This document shows, piece by piece, positions 1 to 5,851 of a stretch of DNA of 22,094 nt. The notes beneath the pieces were generated by a model. That model searched no databases, had not been told where the DNA came from, and worked only from the letters and a program-made list of their open reading frames with translations. Numbering within the stretch: the stretch's first letter is position 1; every line of letters begins with the position of its first letter. The position numbers and the translations under genes are program-made. The DNA is from CAG-273 sp964618105 (GTDB lineage Bacteria; Bacillota; Clostridia; TANB77; CAG-508), in contig CAZUAJ010000013.1 of assembly GCA_964618105.1 (NCBI GenBank), forward strand, positions 1 to 22,094, read 5' to 3'.

Positions 1-101
1 TCTGCCTTTTTGGTATTATTAATAAAGCTAACATTATTAGCTTGTTTGTTTTCTTCAAAATCACTTGTGTATACTCCCGCAACGGTTTGCGCCATTTTCA
101 T
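1..101 (-). CDS. Start of an unknown protein, cut by the window edge
   Basis: An open frame starts at an ATG at 101 and stays open to the window edge (33 full codons). The protein begins MKMAQTVAGVYTSD and is rich in Asn, Gln and Lys. An AAGGGG ribosome site lies about 9 bases upstream. Because it follows yitT on the same strand after 86 bases, it could be the next gene of that transcript, although I see no clear promoter or terminator between them. No signal peptide, membrane segment or known motif is visible in this piece. I do not recognise the family. The frame is short, so the support is the ribosome site plus the open frame only. Confidence 0.45.
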   Translation of the reverse strand, partial: MKMAQTVAGVYTSDFEENKQANNVSFINNTKKA

Positions 102-187
102 GCTTCGTGCCCCTTTTCTTACTTTTTCTTTTGGATTTTTTACTATTATTATATTACTATAACTTTTTTCCGTTTGCAAGAGTTTTT

Positions 188-1057
188 TTAATTTTCCTTA
201 AAGCCTTTTCCCCAAGCTTCTCTTGCATTGCTTATTACTATAAAAGCTTTTGAGTCAATTTTAGTTGCTATTTGCTTCATTCTTGCCGTTTCATTTCTTG
301 ATCCTACACATAAAAGCATTGTTTTTTCTTTATTTGTATACATTCCTTTTGCATATATTCCTGTACAGCCTCTTTGTAATTGATTATCAATTTCTTTTGC
401 AATTTCTTCATACTTTTCCGAAATAATATATACCATTTTTGTAAAATTTACTCCTTCAAAAACAATATCTATCATTTTTCCCATTAAATAAATACTAATT
501 GCTGAATATAGCCCTATTTCAACTTTTCTAAAAAATATTATATTTAATGCAATTATAATAAAGTCTACAATAACAATTATACTACTTGTTCTTGCATAAG
601 GTTTATATGCTTTTGCAATATATGTTATTAGGTCTGTTCCGCCTGTTGAAGCATTTGCTTTTAATACTAAAGCTACCCCAAATCCAATAAGAATTCCGCC
701 ATAAATACATGCTAAAAACCTATCATTTGTAAGTTCAGGAATTTTTTCAAATAAATCTAAAAAAATTGAAAGCAGTCCTGTTCCTATAATTGATTTTATT
801 ATTAATTTTTTTCCTATTTTGAAAAATGCCCATATAAAAAACGGAATATTTAACACAAAAATTACTGTTCCTAGTGGAAATCCAAATAAATAGTAAAATA
901 TTGTAGCAATACCGGTAAATCCACCAGATGATAACTGATTTGGTAATAAAAATAAAGACGTGCCCATTGCCATTATCACACATCCTAATGTTAAGTAAAC
1001 CATTTCCCTAAAAAATTCTTTTATTTTTAAAATTTTTTTTGTTTTACTATAATTCAT
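188..1057 (-). CDS. YitT-family (DUF161/DUF2179) membrane protein
   Basis: Integral membrane protein of 289 residues. The first ~200 residues hold five or six hydrophobic segments and the family's pore-like glycine-rich stretch (LPNQLSSGGFTGIA, about residues 38-51; ASTGGTDLI, about 136-144). The last ~75 residues form a soluble DUF2179-type domain ending in REAWGKGF. This two-part layout and length are normal for YitT/YqfU/YpjC proteins, whose transport substrate is not established. An AGGTGA ribosome site precedes the ATG by 5 bases. It is the last of three same-strand genes (rnc, radical SAM, yitT), 51 bases after the radical SAM gene. The ribosome site lies inside an inverted repeat (separate entry), so translation may be controlled by that hairpin. 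Family is secure; function is not. Confidence 0.85.
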   Translation of the reverse strand: MNYSKTKKILKIKEFFREMVYLTLGCVIMAMGTSLFLLPNQLSSGGFTGIATIFYYLFGFPLGTVIFVLNIPFFIWAFFKIGKKLIIKSIIGTGLLSIFLDLFEKIPELTNDRFLACIYGGILIGFGVALVLKANASTGGTDLITYIAKAYKPYARTSSIIVIVDFIIIALNIIFFRKVEIGLYSAISIYLMGKMIDIVFEGVNFTKMVYIISEKYEEIAKEIDNQLQRGCTGIYAKGMYTNKEKTMLLCVGSRNETARMKQIATKIDSKAFIVISNAREAWGKGFKEN

Positions 1058-1102
1058 AAAATCACCTATTACTACTAATTATTAGCAATAATTGGTGATT
1101 TT
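1058..1102 (-). promoter_or_regulatory. Inverted repeat covering the yitT ribosome site
   Basis: AAAATCACC at 1058-1066 is complementary to GGTGATTTT at 1094-1102, and the match continues imperfectly inwards to about 15 pairs. In the mRNA the 3' arm contains the AGGTGA ribosome site of yitT and abuts its ATG. It may act as a weak terminator for the upstream gene, as a hairpin that hides the ribosome site, or both. This is inference from sequence only. Confidence 0.4.
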
Positions 1103-1108
1103 ATACTC

Positions 1109-2179
1109 TTATTTTTTACTTTTTAGTTCTTCTAAAATATCTTCATAAGTTTTTTCTATATTTATTTCAAATTTTCCTTTTTTCATGTTTTGCTCTGGTT
1201 TTACAACTACATCTACATCATAAAATTCTTTTAGTTTTAATACATTTTCTTTTTTGTGCCCTATAATATTGTTTATATTTTCTGGGTTTGCTTTAATTGT
1301 CACTTGCATTACTTTTGTATTAATTTTTTTAATTTTTTGAACAATTTCATCATACCACATTCTTGATTCTACTAATTGTCTGAAAGCTGGGTGATATGGT
1401 CCTGCAATTACTTGACTGTTTTTTTCTGTTGGGGCAGTAATTTCTTCTGTATTTTGAAGTCCTATTCTTATTACTTCTATTTTTGCATTGTTAAACAGTT
1501 TCGTTATTTCTTCTGCACGTTCTACTGCTTGTTCTACTGTTAACGGTATGTATTCCCCTTTTTCGTATTCCTTAGCTAATGGCGTATTTTTTATTACAAG
1601 TACAGGGTATATTCTTACAATTTTAGGTTTTAATTTTATTAATGCTTTTGCTGTGTTAATTTCATCTAATTTTGTACTTTCAGGAAGTCCTACCATCATT
1701 TGATGTCCTAATGTAAAGCCATAAAATTTAATAAGTTTTGATGCTTTTTTTACGTCTTCAAAATTGTGACCTCTTTGACATTTTGTTAGAATGTAGTCAT
1801 TTGCAGACTGTACACCAAGTTCAATTGTTTGTACATGATATTTTTTTAATCTTTTTAAAATTAATTTATCAATATAGTCTGGTCTTGTAGAAATTCTAAT
1901 ACTTTTTACTTTTCCTTGTTTAATAAATTCGTTTGCCGCTTCAAGCAATTCATTTTGCAATTTTTCATTTATTGCTGTAAAACTTCCACCGTAAAAAGCT
2001 ACTTCTACATATTTTGAATTATCTTTAAAATTTTTTAAATAAAATTCTATTGTTTCTTTCACATCTTTTGCTGTTACTTGTTTTGTTTGTCCACTAATTT
2101 TTTTTTGATTACAAAATGAGCATTGGTGGGGACACCCTAAATGTGGTACAAAAATTGGTATAATATATTCTTTTTTCAT
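1109..2179 (-). CDS. Radical SAM protein with Elp3-like core
   Basis: Protein of 356 residues. The radical SAM [4Fe-4S] motif CxxxCxxC is formed by Cys16, Cys20 and Cys23 (GCPHQCSFCN), followed by the SAM-binding GGSF at 64-67 and a TIM-barrel-like core with the ELGVQS and HQMMVGLP segments typical of the Elp3/MiaB/HemN group. There is no visible GNAT acetyltransferase domain, so it is not a full Elp3. The last ~80 residues are lysine-rich and may bind nucleic acid, but this is inference. An AGGAGG ribosome site lies 4 bases before the ATG. It follows rnc by 55 bases; a gene of this type near rnc or smc is common in Clostridia, from memory. Reaction and substrate are unknown. Automated annotation as a coproporphyrinogen oxidase would be an over-call. 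Confidence 0.85.
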   Translation of the reverse strand: MKKEYIIPIFVPHLGCPHQCSFCNQKKISGQTKQVTAKDVKETIEFYLKNFKDNSKYVEVAFYGGSFTAINEKLQNELLEAANEFIKQGKVKSIRISTRPDYIDKLILKRLKKYHVQTIELGVQSANDYILTKCQRGHNFEDVKKASKLIKFYGFTLGHQMMVGLPESTKLDEINTAKALIKLKPKIVRIYPVLVIKNTPLAKEYEKGEYIPLTVEQAVERAEEITKLFNNAKIEVIRIGLQNTEEITAPTEKNSQVIAGPYHPAFRQLVESRMWYDEIVQKIKKINTKVMQVTIKANPENINNIIGHKKENVLKLKEFYDVDVVVKPEQNMKKGKFEINIEKTYEDILEELKSKK

Positions 2180-2234
2180 TTTTGCCTCCTACTATTTATT
2201 TCATTTTTATAGTTTTCTTTAGTGGTGCTTTTAT

Positions 2235-2903
2235 TTATACTAATTTTTCTAAAGCTTTTTCTGCTGCTTTCATTTCTGCTTGTTTCTTTGTTTTTCCTTC
2301 TCCCGTAGCTAACAGCTTGTTTTCACAATATACTTCAACTGTAAATGTTTTATCATGATCAGGACCAGTAGTTTTTATTACTTTATAGCTTATATGAACA
2401 CTTCCATTTTCTTGTAATTTTTCTTGAAGCACAGTTTTATGGTCTTTCATTCCAACATTTTTACTAGAAAATTTTACAGCTTCTGCCAAATTAGTTACAA
2501 TAAATTTTTCTGCTGCTTCTAGACCTCCATCAAAATATATTGCTGCAATAACAGCTTCTACACTATCGGCTAAAATTGCTGGTTTTGTATAGCCATGGCT
2601 TGTTGCTTCACTTTTTCCCAAGTACAAGAAATCACTAAAATAATGTCTTTGTGCTACCAAATATAAACTGTCTTCACATACAACTTCTGCTCTCACTTTA
2701 GTCATTTCTCCTTCTTTTAAATGTGGATAGTGGCTATAAATATATTTACTTGATAAGAATTCTAAAATGCTATCACCTAAAAATTCTAACTTTTCATTAC
2801 TTTCTACATGGTGTTCATAAGCATAAGATGTATGAGTTAGTGCATTTTTTAATAATTCTTTATTTTTAAAGTTATAGCCAATACTTTTTTCTAAGTCTTG
2901 CAC
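2235..2903 (-). CDS. rnc: Ribonuclease III
   Basis: Endonuclease that cuts double-stranded RNA in rRNA maturation and mRNA turnover. The 222 residues match the usual length. The catalytic domain (about 1-145) carries the signature NEKLEFLGDS with Glu40 and Asp44, and the second acidic pair Asp113/Glu116 in DSVEAVIAAIY. The dsRNA-binding domain fills about 155-222 and ends with GEGKTKKQAEMKAAEKAL. The start is GTG (MQDLEKSIGY), chosen because it gives a full N-terminus; the ribosome site AAGAAAG/GAAG is weak. A promoter lies at 2942-2969. It heads the operon with the radical SAM and yitT genes. smc, often close by in Clostridia, is 8 kb away here. Confidence 0.95.
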   Translation of the reverse strand: MQDLEKSIGYNFKNKELLKNALTHTSYAYEHHVESNEKLEFLGDSILEFLSSKYIYSHYPHLKEGEMTKVRAEVVCEDSLYLVAQRHYFSDFLYLGKSEATSHGYTKPAILADSVEAVIAAIYFDGGLEAAEKFIVTNLAEAVKFSSKNVGMKDHKTVLQEKLQENGSVHISYKVIKTTGPDHDKTFTVEVYCENKLLATGEGKTKKQAEMKAAEKALEKLV

Positions 2904-2941
2904 TTATTTCACTTCTTTCTTAAAATATTTTTCTGCCTTTT

Positions 2942-2969
2942 ATTATACATTATTTTATTTAAATTGCAA
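2942..2969 (-). promoter_or_regulatory. Promoter for rnc operon
   Basis: On the minus strand, TTGCAA (2964-2969), a 16-bp spacer and a perfect TATAAT (2942-2947). This sits 38 bp upstream of the rnc GTG. It fits a sigma-A promoter, with a weaker -35 hexamer. Confidence 0.55.
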
Positions 2970-3015
2970 ATTATTTTTTATAAATATGGTCAAATAGCAA
3001 ATAAAAAATACAAAT

Positions 3016-3034
3016 TTTTCACATTTTTTTCACA
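3016..3034 (+). promoter_or_regulatory. Two TTTTCACA direct repeats upstream of htrA
   Basis: TTTTCACA occurs at 3016-3023 and again at 3027-3034, a spacing of 11 bp, about one helical turn. They lie just upstream of the probable htrA promoter. From memory, the same octamer is repeated at the Bacillus subtilis htrA and htrB promoters controlled by the secretion-stress system CssRS, so a CssR-like regulator is a reasonable guess. No regulator gene is present in the window. Confidence 0.5.
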
Positions 3035-3040
3035 AAGGTA

Positions 3041-3070
3041 TTGTATGATATTTATGTTTTGAGATAAAAT
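3041..3070 (+). promoter_or_regulatory. Probable promoter for htrA
   Basis: TTGTAT (3041-3046), an 18-bp spacer and TAAAAT (3065-3070) would start RNA near 3077 and leave a leader of about 24 bases carrying the GGAGG ribosome site. The weak -35 hexamer with two octamers just upstream is what an activator-dependent promoter looks like. TATGAT at 3044-3049 is an alternative -10. Confidence 0.4.
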
Positions 3071-3100
3071 AGTTTTAAATAAATTTGGAGGTAATTTTCA

Positions 3101-4366
3101 ATGAATGAAGAAAAAAATGATCAAGAGTTTAAAAGTGTAAGTCCCACTACTACAGAGGCTAACTACAAAGCTTTTAATAATTCAAAAAAGAAAGCAAATA
3201 GTGCTGGATTTGGCAAAGTGGTTGTATTGCCGTTTATGTGTGGATTACTTGGTGCTGTAATTGCAATTGGTGTATGTATTAACGTTCCAAGTATTAAACA
3301 AGCTTTTTTGGAAAAATTAGTTGTTACAGATACTTCTAATAATAGCAGTTCTAATGAAAATAATTCTGCTAACATAAATACTCAACTTATTTCTCTTCAA
3401 GGTTATTCAGATACAGCTATTGGTGTGGCAAAAAAAGTACAGCCTTCTATTGTTGCAGTTAGTGTAGAGTATTCTGTTAATTCAATTTTTAATCGTTCTA
3501 CGTCAACAGCAACTGCAAAAGGCTCTGGAATTATTATAAGTGAAGATGGATATATTCTAACAAACAATCATGTTGTTAACTCTACAGCTTCAAGTTCAAG
3601 TTCTTTTTATGAAATTGAAAAAGCTAATAAAGTTACCGTAAAATTGTATAATGATGATACAGAATATACTGGAACTATTGTAGGCACTGATTCTCAAACA
3701 GATTTAGCTGTTATAAAAATAGATAAAGATGGTTTAACAGTTGCTGAACTTGGTGATTCGAGCTCTGTTCAAGTTGGTGAATTTGTAATGGCTATTGGTA
3801 GTCCTTTGGGATTAGACAATAGTGTAACAGCTGGTATTGTAAGTGCTGTTGATAGAGAAGTTACAGATGATGATGGTAACAAATACAAAACTATTCAAAC
3901 TGATGCAGCTATAAATTCTGGTAATAGTGGCGGTGCTTTAGTAAATAGTAAAGGGCAAGTAATTGGTGTTAATACACTAAAGCTTTCTGGAACTGGTGTT
4001 GAGGGTGTAGGCTTTGCTATTCCAATTAATTCAACAAAAAGCATTTATGAGCAACTTATTCAATATAGTAAAGTTAAAAGACCTTATATAGGAATTGGCG
4101 GAATTAATTTAGATGAAAAAACAGCTAGTGCAAATAATTTAGTTGTTGGTATATATGTTAAAACTATTGAAGACTTTTCTGCCGCTGAAAAAGCTGGATT
4201 AAAAATTGGTGATGTTATTATTGAAGTGGAAGGAAAATCAATTACAACAATGGACGAATTAAATGAAATTAAAAATCAAAAGCAAATTGGTGATACAATA
4301 AAACTTAAAGTGTATCGTAATGGTAGTAAAAAAGACATAACTGTTACCCTTCAAGAACAACCTTAA
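3101..4366 (+). CDS. Membrane-anchored HtrA/DegP-type serine protease
   Basis: Envelope quality-control protease of 421 residues that degrades misfolded exported proteins. A cytoplasmic N-terminus (1-38) is followed by one membrane segment (about 40-62) and a Ser/Asn-rich linker (76-95). The trypsin-like domain carries the full triad: His157 in TNNHVV, Asp201 in QTDLAVIKI and Ser276 in NSGNSGGAL. One PDZ domain fills about 325-421 (AAEKAGLKIGDVIIEVEGK). This is the normal Gram-positive HtrA layout, similar to YkdA/YvtA. A GGAGG site lies 9 bases before the ATG. It is a single-gene unit closed by a terminator at 4369-4404. The octamer repeats upstream suggest induction by secretion stress. No sign of damage. 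Confidence 0.93.
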   Translation: MNEEKNDQEFKSVSPTTTEANYKAFNNSKKKANSAGFGKVVVLPFMCGLLGAVIAIGVCINVPSIKQAFLEKLVVTDTSNNSSSNENNSANINTQLISLQGYSDTAIGVAKKVQPSIVAVSVEYSVNSIFNRSTSTATAKGSGIIISEDGYILTNNHVVNSTASSSSSFYEIEKANKVTVKLYNDDTEYTGTIVGTDSQTDLAVIKIDKDGLTVAELGDSSSVQVGEFVMAIGSPLGLDNSVTAGIVSAVDREVTDDDGNKYKTIQTDAAINSGNSGGALVNSKGQVIGVNTLKLSGTGVEGVGFAIPINSTKSIYEQLIQYSKVKRPYIGIGGINLDEKTASANNLVVGIYVKTIEDFSAAEKAGLKIGDVIIEVEGKSITTMDELNEIKNQKQIGDTIKLKVYRNGSKKDITVTLQEQP

Positions 4367-4368
4367 TT

Positions 4369-4404
4369 AATAATTGGCAATGTAATATTGCCAATTATTT
4401 TTTT
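4369..4404 (+). terminator. Intrinsic terminator of htrA
   Basis: A perfect 13-bp stem, AATAATTGGCAAT (4369-4381) with its complement (4387-4399), a 5-base loop and a run of seven T (4398-4404). It begins 2 bases after the htrA stop codon. Confidence 0.9.
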
Positions 4405-4541
4405 AAATTGTCAATAGCTAATTTCAAAAGAAAATGAAAGAAAATAAGAGAAATAGTGAGTAAAATGTAGCTATTTTTCTTTTTTTGTATTGACATTTTT
4501 GGTTACTTAACTTAATTTTGGTATTTGAAAGTATAAGTTAT
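4405..4541. other. Intergenic stretch with purine tract
   Basis: Between the htrA terminator and the M23 promoter lies a strongly purine-rich plus strand (about 4424-4460). It is bracketed by AATAGCTA (4413-4420) and TAGCTATT (4468-4475) and followed by a T-rich run. A perfect TTGACA at 4490-4495 has no good -10 at 17 bp. I see no gene here. Confidence 0.4.
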
Positions 4542-4570
4542 TTGAAATTGTTTAAAATATGTAGTATAAT
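4542..4570 (+). promoter_or_regulatory. Promoter for the M23 peptidase gene
   Basis: TTGAAA (4542-4547), a 17-bp spacer and a perfect TATAAT (4565-4570). RNA would start near 4577, leaving a leader of about 34 bases. Confidence 0.75.
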
Positions 4571-4610
4571 ATATTTTGTTGCTTACAAAAAAAGCACATA
4601 AAAAAGGAGT

Positions 4611-5567
4611 GTGAAATTTATTTTAAACGAGCAAATTAAATACTATACAAAAGAAAGCTTTAAATTAATTAACTTAGTAGCAATTGCTTTGTTTATTATA
4701 ATTACTGTAATTTTAATGAAATACCAATTAGTATGTAGCGTAAGTATTTCTGGTGAGCATATTGGTTATGTTCAAAATAAAGATTTAGTTGAAAAAGAAT
4801 TAAATAATATTTTATCATTAGAAGGAACAAATAACATTGCTTATGTAGAATGTGCTGTTCCTGAATATAAATTAACATTCGTTAATAATAACGTACAAAT
4901 AAATAATGATAGTGTTATTACCAAAATTGGAGAAACTACAAAAATCACATACAAATATTATGCTGTAACTTTAAACGGCAAACAAAAATCAGTTGTAGAT
5001 TCATTAGATGAGGCCGAAAAATTAGTTGCTGATATGAAAAAAAAGTATGAAGATATAAAGTTTACAATTGGTATAAATGAAATTTATACTAATAATTCAA
5101 ATGAGTATGATATAGTAGATATTAAAGTAGCTAAAAAAGCAGTTTCAAAAGAATTAAAGAAAATTGATGATTCATCAGTTAAAGGTGTATACTTAGCTCA
5201 AAAACCAATTTCAGGTATTATTACTTCGCGTTTTGGTAGTAGAGAAAGTATACGTAGCTACTCTCACAACGGATTGGATATAGCAGCACCTTTAGGTACA
5301 CAAATAAAATCTGCTTGTGATGGTAAAGTAATTTTCTCTGGTGAAAATGGAAGTTATGGTAATTTAATTATTGTTGATGGTGGTAATGGTGTACAAATTT
5401 ATTATGGTCACTGTAGCAAATTATTCGCTAAAGTTGGTGATATTGTTAAAGCTGGTGATGTAATTGCAGCAGTTGGTTCAACTGGTAACTCAACTGGTAA
5501 CCACTTACACTTTGAAATTAAAATAAATGGTGTTAGCGTCAACCCACAAAATTATATTTATAAATAA
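4611..5567 (+). CDS. Membrane-anchored M23 (LytM-type) peptidase
   Basis: Predicted zinc endopeptidase acting on wall peptide bridges, 318 residues. One membrane segment (about 17-36) acts as signal anchor, followed by an extracytoplasmic region of unclear fold (40-195) and the M23 domain (196-318). All zinc and catalytic residues are present: His219 and Asp223 (HNGLD), His267 (YYGHCS), His298 and His300 (GNHLHFEI). The start is uncertain. The GTG at 4611 is only 1 base from the AGGAG site, and a stop at 4599-4601 rules out any start further up in this frame; the next ATG is at residue 36, past the membrane segment. Start at 4611 or at the ATT at 4620 keeps the anchor. It has its own promoter and terminator. 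Role in growth, division or sporulation cannot be told. Confidence 0.88.
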   Translation: MKFILNEQIKYYTKESFKLINLVAIALFIIITVILMKYQLVCSVSISGEHIGYVQNKDLVEKELNNILSLEGTNNIAYVECAVPEYKLTFVNNNVQINNDSVITKIGETTKITYKYYAVTLNGKQKSVVDSLDEAEKLVADMKKKYEDIKFTIGINEIYTNNSNEYDIVDIKVAKKAVSKELKKIDDSSVKGVYLAQKPISGIITSRFGSRESIRSYSHNGLDIAAPLGTQIKSACDGKVIFSGENGSYGNLIIVDGGNGVQIYYGHCSKLFAKVGDIVKAGDVIAAVGSTGNSTGNHLHFEIKINGVSVNPQNYIYK

Positions 5568-5602
5568 AAGTACAATAAATATCATATTTTTTGTACTTTT
5601 TT
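5566..5602 (+). terminator. Intrinsic terminator of the M23 gene
   Basis: AAAAGTACAA (5566-5575) pairs with TTGTACTTTT (5591-5600) and is followed by further T. Part of the 15-base loop is also self-complementary (A/T pairs). The 5' arm overlaps the stop codon. Confidence 0.75.
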
Positions 5603-5655
5603 CTAATTTATCACTTCAAGTTCACAAAAAGGACAAATAAAATTGTTATATTATA

Positions 5656-5749
5656 TATGTAGTCAATAATTAGTTACTCCGTTATTGACTATCGATTAGT
5701 AAAACATCCCCTTTTATTTTCAAAAGTAGCCATAATGGCTACTTTTTTT
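5656..5749 (+). ncRNA. Possible small RNA with two hairpins
   Basis: A weak promoter (TTCACA at 5621-5626, 17 bp, TGTTAT at 5644-5649) is followed by a first inverted repeat (AGTCAATAA, 5661-5669, with TTATTGACT, 5682-5690) and a strong terminator hairpin (5722-5748). No ORF with a ribosome site lies inside. This arrangement could give an RNA of about 90 bases. It is equally possible that only the terminator is used, by the convergent ATPase gene. Confidence 0.22.
5722..5748. terminator. Bidirectional intrinsic terminator
   Basis: A perfect 12-bp stem, AAAAGTAGCCAT (5722-5733) and its complement (5735-5746). Seven T follow on the plus strand and four on the minus strand. It lies between the convergent M23 and ATPase genes and could serve the ATPase transcript 43 bases past its stop codon. 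Confidence 0.8.
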
Positions 5750-5851
5750 GTCAGTTTTGGGGACGTTCCTTCAACTGACATTTTTGTCAGTTAAAGGAAC
5801 GTCCCTGAGCTGACATTTTTGTCAGTTAAAGGAACGTCCCCAAAACTGACA
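5749..5851. repeat. Cluster of three palindromic 31-32 bp repeats
   Basis: Three units, each starting TGTCAGTT and ending CTGACA: A at 5749-5780, B at 5785-5815, C at 5820-5851, separated by T runs. A is an inverted copy of C with one mismatch in 32. B is a direct copy of C with a changed 3' part (TGAG in place of CAAAA). The shared core is GGGGACGTTCC or its complement. A and C can form a long hairpin around B. From memory, similar GGGACGTTCC-type palindromes occur as scattered repeats in Clostridia, sometimes beside IS200-like (REP-associated) transposases. No transposase is present here. The cluster overlaps the last codons of the ATPase gene. Confidence 0.85.

Noticed and set aside
747..983. 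78-codon minus-strand frame inside yitT
   Set aside because: Out-of-frame shadow of the YitT membrane domain with no ribosome site.
4490..4495. Perfect TTGACA upstream of the M23 gene
   Set aside because: No acceptable -10 at 16-18 bp; the TTGAAA-17-TATAAT at 4542-4570 is better.
5749..5851. Three similar repeats that might look like a CRISPR array
   Set aside because: Units are palindromic, one is inverted, and the separators are only T runs, not unique spacers.
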